A DNA stretch of 64,000 bases from Arenibacter echinorum. Lineage in GTDB: Bacteria > Bacteroidota > Bacteroidia > Flavobacteriales > Flavobacteriaceae. A program made the translations under genes and the position numbers. Under the pieces are notes generated by a model. It saw only the letters and a program-made list of their open reading frames with translations. It made no database searches and had not been told where the DNA came from. The stretch's first letter is position 1, and every line of letters begins with the position of its first letter. The stretch spans positions 329,364 to 393,363 of the forward strand of contig NZ_QLLN01000006.1 in assembly GCF_003259375.1 (NCBI RefSeq), written 5' to 3'. Below are positions 18,350 through 29,100 of the stretch, piece after piece.

Positions 18350-19600
18350 TTATTTTTGAAAGTCGTTCGCTGCAAGGCCATTCAAATCCCAAAGTACCTT
18401 ACCCCCCTTTATAGTAAGTTCAGCCTCTAATTTCTGTTTTCCTTTGATTCTGTTGCCAGCGGCATCCACAAAACCAAAACTACCCGCCCTCACTCCTAAT
18501 ATAGCAATGTCCGCCACTGCCCCTATGTCCAAATTACCCAGATCTTCACGTTTTATGGCCTTTGCAGGGTACCAACTTCCCCTGAGTAACACTTCATTCA
18601 AAGGCATACCCATATTAAGGTACTTAGACATTAAATTCAGCATGTCCTTCATCCCCGCGTTCATACTAAATCTGTGGAAATCAGTACCGAATGAATTGGG
18701 CCACAGACCCTGTTCAAATGAGGGTAACGCTTGGTCGAACCAGAAACCAGCTCCACCATGGCCCACATCGAAAAGGACGCCTCTGTCTTTGGCTTTCAAT
18801 ACGAAAGGTCTTAATTTTCCATTATCATCCACCACCGGCATGCGTTCAACAATATTCTCATATGAATGGGTAATGATATCTCCTGGTCGCATACGCTCGA
18901 GTTGTTCTTTCAAAGAATATTGTGGAAGGTGGCATTCCACGAATAAGGGCCTGTCAGTTTTTGAAGCAGCTTCTAAAGCCCTTTCGAAGGGCAACCAACT
19001 TTCCCCATCATAATGACCTATCTTTACTCCAACTATAATATCTGAGTATGCCTTAATTATCTCCATGGTTTTGATGGCATCCATTTCATCAAGATCATGC
19101 TTAGCATCCTCAATTTGAGTTAAAGAGACTTCTGTCCCGCTTATGCCATGAGCGGCAATATTTAAAAAAACAAGGATTCTTGTTTTGGATACGTCGATTA
19201 CCTGTCTTTTAAATTGTGGAAAATTTTGCCAACCAGAAGTGCCTGCATCCACAACTGTTGTTACCCCAGATTTGAAACTAAAGTCATCCGGGGATATACT
19301 ATTGATCCCATCCGCAAACTTACCAGGTTTTGGCCCCACAAAAACATGAGTATGTATATCGATAAGGCCAGGGCTTACATAGAGACCCGTTGCATCAATA
19401 ATTTGTTTAGCTTTTTCTGTCTTTAAATGCTGTGCCACTCTAATTATTTTACCATCGGCTATGGCTATATCCATAGGTTTATCTATTTGATTTTTAGGAT
19501 CAAATACATGACCATTTATAATTAGAATATCAATTTCCTGTCCCTTTACAGCAAAGGATAGGATAACTAGCAAAGCAAAGATTATATTCATTTTTTTCAT
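18350..19600 (-). CDS. Exported amidohydrolase/deacetylase family metalloenzyme (copy A)
   Basis: A 416-residue TIM-barrel amidohydrolase with a Sec signal peptide (MKKMNIIFALLVILSFAVKG). Visible metal ligands: HTH in GLIDIHTHVF, Lys in VGVKIGHYDG, His in FVECHLPQ, His in ITHSYEN and Asp in GTDFHRFS. It resembles the EF_0837/Atu3266-type branch related to D-aminoacylases and dihydroorotases, which remove acyl groups from amino acids or esters. It pairs with the PLP enzyme just upstream (19639-21270), 38 bases apart. The second copy at 21311 is its paralogue. The substrate is not known. Confidence 0.87.
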   Translation of the reverse strand: MKKMNIIFALLVILSFAVKGQEIDILIINGHVFDPKNQIDKPMDIAIADGKIIRVAQHLKTEKAKQIIDATGLYVSPGLIDIHTHVFVGPKPGKFADGINSISPDDFSFKSGVTTVVDAGTSGWQNFPQFKRQVIDVSKTRILVFLNIAAHGISGTEVSLTQIEDAKHDLDEMDAIKTMEIIKAYSDIIVGVKIGHYDGESWLPFERALEAASKTDRPLFVECHLPQYSLKEQLERMRPGDIITHSYENIVERMPVVDDNGKLRPFVLKAKDRGVLFDVGHGGAGFWFDQALPSFEQGLWPNSFGTDFHRFSMNAGMKDMLNLMSKYLNMGMPLNEVLLRGSWYPAKAIKREDLGNLDIGAVADIAILGVRAGSFGFVDAAGNRIKGKQKLEAELTIKGGKVLWDLNGLAANDFQK

Positions 19601-19638
19601 TTGTTTTACAAAATTTAAAATTCGGCTTAAATTCTAAT

Positions 19639-21270
19639 CTATGTTGCCAACGGCGCCCCTGCTGGTATCGAAATCCTTTTATTACCCGATTGATAGGTCA
19701 CTCGATTAGCGGTAAATTTGGCCGTAAGGTATTCGCCCAAAAACACGGAACCACTTAGGATTCCGTTCGCCACCTTTCCCGAAAACCAATAATTGATGGA
19801 GTTTCCAGGGACACTAAAATGACTTTTAAGTTTTACCTCATCACCTTCGATCATTCCCGCCATTTCTTGCATAGAATAGTCGCTGGTATGTGTACCTTTA
19901 ATCCAATTTCCTTCTTGTTCCAAGAAGAATTTATGGCTGCTCTTACTAGTGAAAAACTCCATTTCTACATCCCAATGGCCTGCAAGGTCAGCATTCGCCT
20001 TAACCATATCCTCCGAACGGGGTTCCCGTTTTGCAGATAATATTTCATGAAGTCGGTTGGCCACCACCTTGGCATTTCCAGGTCTCATTTGACTGGGAGT
20101 AATGGAAATCATTGTTGTCCCGTCGTCGGACGTATTTCCTCCAATAGCTATTCTAGGTGTATTGCAGGCCACCTCTTCTGCTATTTCCTCCCCAGTAATA
20201 TGCAAGCTTTCCGGATCCCATTTTAGAAGTAATCTGGGAGCCCTATTGTCTAAACTCGTCGGTAGCTGAACTTCTGAGCTTATACCCTTTATTTTGGTGA
20301 TTTTCGATGAAATTTTCTCCAACCAGGCCAGCCAGGTGTCCCACTCCTTATCATGGTCCCTGGTAGTCCAAGCCTCTACTGCAGCCAACATCCCCAACAT
20401 TTCCTCTTTCCCAACCTTGTTGTCCCTTCCCGGACCGTGGTGGGGCGAACTGGCTTGCCAAGCAGCCATCAATAAATTTTTATCTCCCAACAAAAGTCCA
20501 GCACATTGAGGTCCGCACATGGCTTTACCCCCACTGTAAGCAACTACCGTAGCACCCCTCTCCAGATGCACACAGGGAATACTCAAATTCTCGGCAGCGG
20601 CATCAGCCAAAATAGGGATATTCTTTGGTTTGGCAATCTTGCTAATAACCTCCAAGGATAGTGGTTTACCTGTTTCATTATCCCTTCCGGTCATTATATA
20701 GATCATGGCAGTTCTGGAATTTATAGCTTTTTCCAACTCGTCTGGCGTATCTACCATGATTAACTTGACCCCTATATTTCGAATGGCCTGGTCATAAACA
20801 TTTCTAGAACTACGTGGAATTATAACCTCATTTTTTTCGAAGCCCTCCAAATTGGGTATTCTAATTAGCTTCTCTGGATTTCCCCCGGTTACACAAGCGG
20901 CCGTAACATGTTTCATGCCGGCGGCACAACCCGCCGATACCATTCCCCAGTTGGCCTTGGTCAACTCCGCCAAGCGCCGACCTATTGCAAAGGCCAATTC
21001 ATCATACTGGACAAAATAGCCTGTTGCGGCTTCCATGGCCTCCAATACTTCCGGACGTTCGGTAGATCCACCTAGAATGGTAAAGGTACCTCGGCAATTT
21101 ATAATGGTATCTACACCAATAGATTCATATATATTCTGTTCAGCTGTGAAGGGCTTGGCAACCATCGGGGCGGCTGTGCTCATTACATTCCCAAACATGG
21201 TTTCACTGGCCATTAAACTCCCCGCAATGGGAACAACGCCCAATTGCTTAATTATATCTCTACGCTTCAT
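19639..21270 (-). CDS. Tat-exported SelA-like PLP enzyme with C-terminal beta domain (copy A)
   Basis: A 543-residue fold-type I PLP enzyme resembling SelA and D-glucosaminate-6-phosphate ammonia-lyase (DgaE). The cofactor Asp is in ILADAAAE (near residue 222) and the Schiff-base Lys in AYSGGKAMCGPQCAG (near residue 249). The N-terminus carries a twin-arginine leader (MKRRDIIKQLG, then a hydrophobic Ala/Gly stretch). Unlike copy B it has about 110 extra C-terminal residues (~425-525) with alternating beta strands (GHWDVEMEFF, GNWIKGTHTSD, YWFSGKVANG), possibly lipocalin-like. Expected chemistry is elimination of ammonia or isomerisation of an amino substrate; not proven. Confidence 0.86.
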   Translation of the reverse strand: MKRRDIIKQLGVVPIAGSLMASETMFGNVMSTAAPMVAKPFTAEQNIYESIGVDTIINCRGTFTILGGSTERPEVLEAMEAATGYFVQYDELAFAIGRRLAELTKANWGMVSAGCAAGMKHVTAACVTGGNPEKLIRIPNLEGFEKNEVIIPRSSRNVYDQAIRNIGVKLIMVDTPDELEKAINSRTAMIYIMTGRDNETGKPLSLEVISKIAKPKNIPILADAAAENLSIPCVHLERGATVVAYSGGKAMCGPQCAGLLLGDKNLLMAAWQASSPHHGPGRDNKVGKEEMLGMLAAVEAWTTRDHDKEWDTWLAWLEKISSKITKIKGISSEVQLPTSLDNRAPRLLLKWDPESLHITGEEIAEEVACNTPRIAIGGNTSDDGTTMISITPSQMRPGNAKVVANRLHEILSAKREPRSEDMVKANADLAGHWDVEMEFFTSKSSHKFFLEQEGNWIKGTHTSDYSMQEMAGMIEGDEVKLKSHFSVPGNSINYWFSGKVANGILSGSVFLGEYLTAKFTANRVTYQSGNKRISIPAGAPLAT

Positions 21271-21310
21271 GATTTATAGTTTTAGTTTTTGCTCAATTCA
21301 CAACGATGAA

Positions 21311-22561
21311 TTATTTATCCCACTCCTCACTAGATAAACCATTCAAATCATATACTATCCTACCGTCTCTTATTGTAACTTCACATTCCAATTTTTTATC
21401 TCCTTTCAATTTCATTCCTTTAACATCAACAAATCCAAAATCACCCTTTCGCATATTCAAAATTGCAATATCTGCAGCAGCGCCTACTGATAAATGTCCC
21501 AAATCAGTTCGTTTAATGATTTGTGCCGGATTCCAAGTAACTGTACCAATGACATCTACCAAGGGCATATTCATATTAATAAATTTCGACATTATATTGA
21601 GTATATCTTTCATTCCTCCATTCATACTACCGGTGTGGAGATCGGTACTAATAGAATTAGGTCTAAGCCCTTGCTTCATCGCTGGTACGGCCTGTTCGAA
21701 TAAAAAGCTTCCTCCACCGTGACCCACATCCATAATCACGCCTCTTTTTTGAGCTAAAAATACGTAGTCTCGTACCTTTCCTCTTTCATCCACAATTGGC
21801 GTACGACCTTGAACATGGCCATAGGTATGGGTAAAAATATCACCAGGACGCAATTTTTCCAACATCAGTTTTTCCAATGATAATTCTGGCTCACTCCCGC
21901 CGAAATCCACCATTATAGGTATATCCGCCAACCTGCCCGCTTCAACCGCACGCTCAGTAGGTGTCCAATCGAACCCATGGTAATGTGCCAGTTTAACCCC
22001 AACGACTTCTCCTGGAAATTGATTGGCTACCATAGCAGTTAGCTTTGCATCCATATCAGCTATGTTCTGCTCAATGGCACCGCCTTTCATACCCGAACCA
22101 ACAATATTTAAAAACGCCAGGACCCGGGTCTTTGACTGATCAATCACCTGATCCTTGAATTGCTGAAAATTTCGCCACCCTGCTCCACCCACATCCACTA
22201 ATGTGGTTACTCCACTTTCAAAACTGAACCCGTCCGGGGCAACCGCGGAAAATCCATTACTCAAATATGCGTTTGGTTCAGTGCCATAAAAATTATGACT
22301 ATGAATATCGATTAAACCAGGGGTCACAAATAGATCTTTAGCATTGATAACAGTTTTGGACTTTTTTTCCGAAATGTTAGTGGCAACTTCCGCTATTCTT
22401 CCATTTGCTATGGCCACATCAATGACCTTGTCAATACCATTCTTTGTGTCAATTACATGACCTCCTTTAATAAGAAGATCAAATTCTTGACTACTGGCTA
22501 GATTTGATACAGATAATACAATTACAAAGCCAATTAAAAATTTATAGTTATAGATTTTCAT
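21311..22561 (-). CDS. Exported amidohydrolase/deacetylase family metalloenzyme (copy B)
   Basis: A 416-residue paralogue of the enzyme at 18350, equal in length, with a Sec signal peptide ending near SNLASS. It retains HSH in GLIDIHSHNF, Lys in VGVKLAHYHG, His in FTHTYGH and Asp in STDLHTG. However, where copy A has FVECH, this protein has MVDFGG, so the His expected at the fifth strand is not evident. The metal site may be altered, mononuclear or use a different ligand. It lies between the two PLP enzymes, following copy B by 250 bases. Substrate unknown. Confidence 0.85.
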   Translation of the reverse strand: MKIYNYKFLIGFVIVLSVSNLASSQEFDLLIKGGHVIDTKNGIDKVIDVAIANGRIAEVATNISEKKSKTVINAKDLFVTPGLIDIHSHNFYGTEPNAYLSNGFSAVAPDGFSFESGVTTLVDVGGAGWRNFQQFKDQVIDQSKTRVLAFLNIVGSGMKGGAIEQNIADMDAKLTAMVANQFPGEVVGVKLAHYHGFDWTPTERAVEAGRLADIPIMVDFGGSEPELSLEKLMLEKLRPGDIFTHTYGHVQGRTPIVDERGKVRDYVFLAQKRGVIMDVGHGGGSFLFEQAVPAMKQGLRPNSISTDLHTGSMNGGMKDILNIMSKFINMNMPLVDVIGTVTWNPAQIIKRTDLGHLSVGAAADIAILNMRKGDFGFVDVKGMKLKGDKKLECEVTIRDGRIVYDLNGLSSEEWDK

Positions 22562-22811
22562 ATTTAATTCAGGTATAAGGTTTTTATTAATTCTTGTTTT
22601 TTATCATTTGAAATCCGTTCATTACTAGGTGCCGAATGAAAAGGATTCACTATTACAATTATTCTAAAGTGTACATGAAACCAATTGGCATTACCAGCCC
22701 ACCAAACATTATTTGAGTTTATCTCGAAGGCCCAGTATTAGTACTTTTAATTTTCAATGGACTTGTAAATAATTGCATTTAATTTTGAATTTGCTGCCCA
22801 AAGATCGATTA

Positions 22812-24053
22812 CTAACCAAAAGTCGCATTCGACAATTCTTCATAGAGTCTTCTGGCTACTATTTTCTCTTGCCCGGGCTTTAACATAAAAACAGTAAGAT
22901 CTATACTATTTTCATCGTTACCCCATGAAATAATTTCAATAGAAGGGTTCCCAAAACGCATTTTTTCACCAAGTTGCATACGAGTCAATTTTATAATATT
23001 CTTATCCCAGGATATATTAATCTTAGGACTGTGATTCGCAATTGGCGGGACTGTTACCGATACTTTAATTCCTTCTATTTTAGAGATAGCTTTGGAAATG
23101 ACTTCAACACGGTCTTCCCACATCTTCCACTCTTTTTCATGATCTTGATTTATATAATTATCCAATGCGGCATACATCCCAAGCATTTCTTCTTTATTTA
23201 CTTTCATTCCCCTGCCTATAGTACTTCCATTAGGGGAGTTATTTAATTTTGCCGCATCAATAACACTTTTATTACCCATTAAAATACCAGCACTTTGCGG
23301 ACCTCGAATTGCTTTACCTCCTGATAATGCCACAAAACTGAATCCCATATCATTAAATCTCCAGAGATTCGACACCGGTGGCACATCAGCAGCTATATCT
23401 ATAGTCGCAGGTAGATTATATTTCCTAGCCATTTTTATCCATTCTTCATGCTTAATCTTCCCTTCATGGGTATTACAGTTTAAAAAATGCATGGAAGCAG
23501 TTCTTTCGTTCACAACTCTATTTATGTCATCTGTTGTTTCTACAGGAACCAAGGTAATCCCTGTATTGGAAAGAGCATGTTCATAACCATCAAAGTGAGC
23601 TTTCTGAATAATTACTTCTGATTTTATCCCAGCTTCCTCAAGACGATGGGGCAGACGTTTCACTTTATCCCGATCCATACCGGTTAGAATCCCAGCCATC
23701 CCGAGGGTCAACGCTGAAAAGGCACCAGAAGTCACCATTGCTGACTCTGCATGAACCATTTTGGCAATTTGTACCCCAACCTTATCTTGAACTTCATTCA
23801 ACATAATAAATTCCTTTGAAGAAGCATTAATAGCCTCCATGACCTCTTCTTGCATCAACGATGCTGTCATTGTGGTGTAGGTCCCGGCTGCATTAATAAA
23901 AGTACGTAAGTTAAGTTCTTTGATTAAATCGCGTTTAGGCGCTAATACTGGTGTTGGAGCCCCAAATACCGACTGTATAGGAGCTAAACCAACGGCTATT
24001 CCCCCAACCAATGGGGCCGCCCCTATCAATTTGAATATTTTTCTTCTTTTCAT
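22812..24053 (-). CDS. Tat-exported SelA-like PLP enzyme (copy B)
   Basis: A 413-residue fold-type I PLP enzyme. Asp in ATIDIAADV and the PLP-binding Lys in ALSGGKAIRGPQSAG are visible. The ATG at 24053 gives MKRRKIFKLIG, a Tat-like leader matching copy A; the frame also allows an ATG at 24080. It ends without the extra beta domain of copy A. It is the first enzyme gene after SusD, separated by a 494-base stretch. Members of this group eliminate ammonia from amino sugars or amino acids; the product would be an enamine suitable for the RidA protein in the same cluster. Confidence 0.86.
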   Translation of the reverse strand: MKRRKIFKLIGAAPLVGGIAVGLAPIQSVFGAPTPVLAPKRDLIKELNLRTFINAAGTYTTMTASLMQEEVMEAINASSKEFIMLNEVQDKVGVQIAKMVHAESAMVTSGAFSALTLGMAGILTGMDRDKVKRLPHRLEEAGIKSEVIIQKAHFDGYEHALSNTGITLVPVETTDDINRVVNERTASMHFLNCNTHEGKIKHEEWIKMARKYNLPATIDIAADVPPVSNLWRFNDMGFSFVALSGGKAIRGPQSAGILMGNKSVIDAAKLNNSPNGSTIGRGMKVNKEEMLGMYAALDNYINQDHEKEWKMWEDRVEVISKAISKIEGIKVSVTVPPIANHSPKINISWDKNIIKLTRMQLGEKMRFGNPSIEIISWGNDENSIDLTVFMLKPGQEKIVARRLYEELSNATFG

Positions 24054-24080
24054 CTTTATATAATTATTAATATTTTCCAA

Positions 24081-24547
24081 TTTGGCATATAATATCCCAG
24101 AAGCAAATCAATTTATATGGTTTTAGAAAACTTTAGATTTTTATTAACAGTAGATCGAGACAAAAGGAATCTCCTCTTCGGCGATTATTGAGTTATACAA
24201 TCTTAAGCAACCATCCGTGTTAGGATAATGATTTTAAGCAAAATAGCTCCAATAATCAACTATCTGAGAAGACAATCCAATCGCCGATGGCCCTTTAGGT
24301 TCAGTCTACGATATAACAAATAATATTGAACCAATAGGTTTCGAAGAGAAAGGGCTTATTTTGAAAGTTCAAACTACTTCCAACCACTTTTTCATTAACC
24401 GCCTTACTTTTGATACATCATTCAAGAATTGACCCTTATAAACCATAGGTCCAGGTATCCCTCTATTAATTGATAATCTTCTTTGCTCCTGAAATTACCG
24501 GTAATACTACTTATGGATTATTTTCAGTTTGTCTTAATTAATAACTT
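24081..24547. other. Long spacer inside the SusD-PLP enzyme cluster
   Basis: 467 bases with no supported gene, much longer than other gaps of this cluster. On the minus strand one 41-codon open stretch (ending at about 24,370) encodes FQEQRRLSINRGIPGPM and a Lys/Arg-rich tail, but it has no good start and no recognised family. It may hold a second promoter or a decayed gene. Confidence 0.4.
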
Positions 24548-26104
24548 TCAAGGTTTATCCCACCAAACTGTACTCGTTAGCGCATCCCCTACCCCTTGCC
24601 GATCTAATGCCTCCTTATAATTAGCGGCATTAATAGTGCTCTCAGAATCAGGCAATACAAAACGTGTAGGGATTTTTCCACCAGTAAGGTTTCCTGGATA
24701 ATTCACAGGGACTAAATCTGGATACCCAGTGCGCCTCCAATTGGCAAAAATTTCATACTCATCTAGAAATAGTGTAACCCATTTTTGAGTTTGTATTTGA
24801 TCCATTTTTTCCTCGAATGAACCAGCGGCATTAAAGGGATTATTGGTAAGATATGTATCAATGTGTTGGTCCGAAATAACACCCGCATCACCGTATAGTG
24901 ACCACTGTTGCATACCTGCTCTTACTGCTTCTTCATATAGAACCGCAGCATCGCCAGTGTACCATCCCCTAATTGCTGCTTCAGCAATCAGTAGTTTCAT
25001 TTCTGCGTTTGTCATAATCATTAAAGGAGAATCGTAGGCCAAAACAGTTTCAGGATGTGGTTCTGAGAAGGTAGCAAAATTTTCAGGTCTGTTGTTAAAA
25101 GCAGCATTGGGCATACCCGTTTGTATTGCTGTGGTTGTATCGGCAACATATAATCCGCTACCGTTATCAATCCAAACCACAGATAGTACATTTAACCTTG
25201 GATCACTGGTATCCTTGAGGTGATCGATAAAAGTTTTGGCGTATTTCCCTCCTTCTACATTCTCTACACTTTGCGGGTTTATATAATCGCCGTTCATTAA
25301 TCCCTGTGCTATTGGATTCCGGCTAGAAACCTGAGACCCATCAACGTAAGCTATAGCGGCCAAATCACTATTCTCTAGAATAACTCCACCTTCAATAGCT
25401 TTTTTAACCCAAGTCTCCGATAGCTGGGAGTCGACATTAGTTAAGCGCATTCCTAAACGCAACATTAAAGAATATGCAAATTTCTTCCACTGGTCAACGT
25501 TCCCCCCGTAAAGCAGATCAGATGACCCGAATGTAGCTTTGTTGGAATCGAAAGCGTTTGCGGCTTCTTCCAATTCTTTCAACATATCAAGATAAATAAA
25601 GGATTGCTCATCATACTTGGGCGTATAAATTTTCTCAGTTACACCCTTTCCTGCCTCAGAATATGGGATATCTCCGTAAAGGTCTGTTATATGGTGAAAT
25701 ATATAGGCTCGCCATATCCTAGCCATGGAATGCTTATTAATATTTTCGGTATCTTCCGAGACCGCTAGAATCACTTCTTGAATCTCATTTACCGCCAATG
25801 GGTAAATAGTTGAAAAATATCCTTTGGAATACCCATCATTAAAATATTTATCTCCAGCAGCAGGCACTTCCTTATAGGTTGCGAACTGCTGCATGGAACC
25901 ACCAATAGTTAAGGCTGCAGTCCCAAAATAACTTACATTAACAGCATCCAATTGTGCTTTTGTAAAAAGATATTCAGGAATAATCTCACCATATACATCC
26001 GGGTTTTTATTTAGAGCTTCCAAATCACTATCACATGATAATGTTATGGAAATGATGACGAACCCTAGCGCCATATTTATATATTTAAGTGCATGAATTT
26101 TCAT
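24548..26104 (-). CDS. SusD/RagB-family outer-membrane nutrient-binding lipoprotein
   Basis: A 518-residue lipoprotein with a signal peptide ending in SITLSC (lipobox Cys). It begins the mature part with LEALNKNPDVYGEI, typical of SusD-like_2 proteins, and contains the TPR-like region with HHITDLYGDIPYSEA, and a C-terminal region of the EIFANWRRTGYPDLVP kind. It partners with the SusC homologue immediately upstream (21 bases) and lies over its barrel on the cell surface to capture the nutrient. Its enzyme neighbours suggest an amino-acid-like or amide ligand rather than a glycan. Confidence 0.93.
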   Translation of the reverse strand: MKIHALKYINMALGFVIISITLSCDSDLEALNKNPDVYGEIIPEYLFTKAQLDAVNVSYFGTAALTIGGSMQQFATYKEVPAAGDKYFNDGYSKGYFSTIYPLAVNEIQEVILAVSEDTENINKHSMARIWRAYIFHHITDLYGDIPYSEAGKGVTEKIYTPKYDEQSFIYLDMLKELEEAANAFDSNKATFGSSDLLYGGNVDQWKKFAYSLMLRLGMRLTNVDSQLSETWVKKAIEGGVILENSDLAAIAYVDGSQVSSRNPIAQGLMNGDYINPQSVENVEGGKYAKTFIDHLKDTSDPRLNVLSVVWIDNGSGLYVADTTTAIQTGMPNAAFNNRPENFATFSEPHPETVLAYDSPLMIMTNAEMKLLIAEAAIRGWYTGDAAVLYEEAVRAGMQQWSLYGDAGVISDQHIDTYLTNNPFNAAGSFEEKMDQIQTQKWVTLFLDEYEIFANWRRTGYPDLVPVNYPGNLTGGKIPTRFVLPDSESTINAANYKEALDRQGVGDALTSTVWWDKP

Positions 26105-26125
26105 GATATAATGAATTATAAATTA

Positions 26126-29100
26126 TTAAAATTTTAAGTTTAAGTCTAATCCTATACTCCTTGTTCTAGGCACTCCAAAAGCTTCCAGACCCTGTGCATT
26201 CCCATTTGTATAACTGGATTCGGGATCAAATAAATCAGTGTTTTTATATAGTATGGCGATATTTCTCCCTACCAGACTAATCGATGCAGATTGCAGATTA
26301 ACAAAACTTAAGCGTTCAACAGGAATCTTATAACTTAAAACAACCTCCCGCAGTTTTACAAAACTTCCATCATATACGAAAATATCCGTGTATCTTTTAT
26401 GGTTATCGTAATAAGTGTCCAATTCTTCAACGGGCACTACCCTTTGATATGGGTTGCCAGCAGTATCCACGCCCGATAACGGCAGACCATTTTCCCTACC
26501 CGGAAGTGTTGCCTTGGTAAGTCCAAACCTATGCGAGTATTGTGCCAAATTGGAGAACATGGAATTACCAAATTTTCCGTCCAACAAAATATTTAACGAA
26601 AAATCCTTATAAGAAAATTCATTTGTAAAACCCATGGTTAATGGTGGAACGCCCTCTCCTATCTCGGTTATTTCACTTCGCAACTCATAACCACTATTGG
26701 AATCAAAGATTTTATCTCCATTATCGTTAGTGGCCATTTTATAACCCCATATCGTACCGTAGGGCCTCCCTACTACATTTTGAATAGATCCTCCTCCAAT
26801 TCCACTTCCTATCTGAATTGTGCTTAAACCCTCCGCCAGTTGTTTTATTTCACTTTTATTATAGGCCATATTATAACTTACGTCCCATTGAAAATCTTCA
26901 TTCTTTATAGGTGAACTCGTTATTAATAACTCTATTCCTTTATTACCAATTTTTCCTACATTCAATAAAGCTCGAGTATATCCAGAACCCGTTGAAATAT
27001 CTGTCTGGACAATATCGTCTGTTGTAGTCCGATTATAAAAAGTCAGATCGATACCAAGACGATATTCCAACATTTTCGCATTTAGACCAACTTCATAGGT
27101 CGTGGAGGTATAAGGTCGCAAATCAGGATTAGTAACTAATGAGGAAGATATTTCCTGCACAGGCCTTCCATTATGTCCTCCTTGAACAATTCCATATGCC
27201 TGATTTATTAAATATGGATCTGGTGCTCCACCACCAACTTGTGCCCAGGACGACCTCAACTTTACAAAATTAAAGACATCCGGAAGTACTACTGCTTGAG
27301 ACAATAGAAAGCTTCCTCCCACAGAGGGGTAAAAAATATGGTTGTTTTCTGGGCTTAAAGTCGAAAACCAATCTTCCCTTCCTGTTAAAGTTAAAAATGC
27401 AAGCTCTTTGTAACCAATATCTATAGAACCGAATAATGAATTAACCCCGGTTCTCCGATTATCTGGAGTTGTCGTTAGCGTACTTAGATTGGTATAACTA
27501 TAATATTCGGGTATTGTAAATTGTTGGCCATCTATAGCCGTGGAGTTATTTACATTTCTTTGTTGATTTCCACCCGCCATGGCAGAAAAACTAAACTTTT
27601 CAAAGAATTTAGTATTGTAATTAAGGGTGAATAAAAGATTCGTTTCTGATACATTAGCTTGTAATGATTCATAACTACCGCCTGGCCTGAAAGCTGTGTA
27701 CGATGGTGTAATCCCTACGTATTCAAAATAGTAAAAATCCTTACTCATTGTACCTCGGGCACTCAGGTTTTTCAATATGTCATACGTAATATTAACTTGT
27801 CCAATAAATCGGTTTTTCGTATCAAAATTCTTATATCTGTTCACAACCCAATATGGATTATTGGCAACATTTACTGGGTTCCATAAAATCTCACTACCGT
27901 CCTCATTATAACCTGGCGCCATATTCCTGACATCTACAGTATTGGAAACTAAATGTGTTGCCCACGCCGCATTATCATCAGCATAACCAGTACCAGGCCT
28001 GTTATTGGCCTTTTCAAGATTATACTGCGCAACAGCTTCGACGTTGAGTTTTTCACCTAATTTGGAATTTAAACTCAAGTTCGCCGTCTTTCTATTAAAA
28101 TATGAATTAGGAACTACACTTTTGGCTTCTAAATTTGATAAAGACAACCTAAAATTAATAGCCTCCACTCCACCAGTCAGTGCTACTGTATTAACGATAT
28201 TTGTTCCTGTTCTATAGAAATTCTTAATATTATCCTTTACATATACTGGTGAATATGGACGTTCAACACCATCAAATTGTATAACTGGGGTTCCATCCAT
28301 TGGCGCTCCAAATGACAAACGTCCCCACTCAATTGCCTGGTCCTTTGTAGTAGGTTTAGTACCATTTGAGCCTGCACCATACTCATATTGGTAATCGGGA
28401 AACATAGAAGGAGTATCGTAAGTAACATTCCCACTATACTCCACACCTATGCCCTTCTGAACCTTGCCTTTTTTAGTAGTAATAAGAATAACACCATTCG
28501 CAGCTCTTGAACCGTATAATGCTGCCGCGGCACCACCTTTCAGTACACTTATAGTTTCAATGTCGTCAGGATTGATTCCGGCAATACCATCTCCCCTATC
28601 AACATTAATTCCCTGACCACCAGTTGAAGATCCTCCACCAGGTATGGAATTATCGATAGGCATACCATTTACAACGTATAAAGGTTGATTATCGCCCGAT
28701 AAGGAACCATTGCCCCTAATTATGACCCGGCTTGAACCTCCTGGACCCGTAGCTAAACCCGTTGCATTTACACCAGCAATCTTACCCGTTAAGGCATTTG
28801 CTACATTTGCTTCCCTAGCCTCTGTAAATTTTTCTCCACCTACTTCAGACACAGAATAAGCCAGTGCCTTTTCGTTCCTTTTTATTCCTAATGCCGTTAC
28901 CACGACCTCGTCCAATCCTGCGGCATCTTCCAAAAGGGTTACGGAAATATTAGATTGGCCATTAAGATTTATTTCTTTTGTGGCGAACCCGACATAAGAG
29001 ATGACTAGAACTGCGTTGGCATCCTTTAGGTTGATAGTAAAATTCCCATCAAAATCCGCAGTAACACCGTTTGAAGTTCCTTTTACCACTACATTTGCAC

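Noticed and set aside
18444..19013. 189-codon plus-strand frame inside amidohydrolase A
   Set aside because: Shadow of a metalloenzyme with visible metal ligands.
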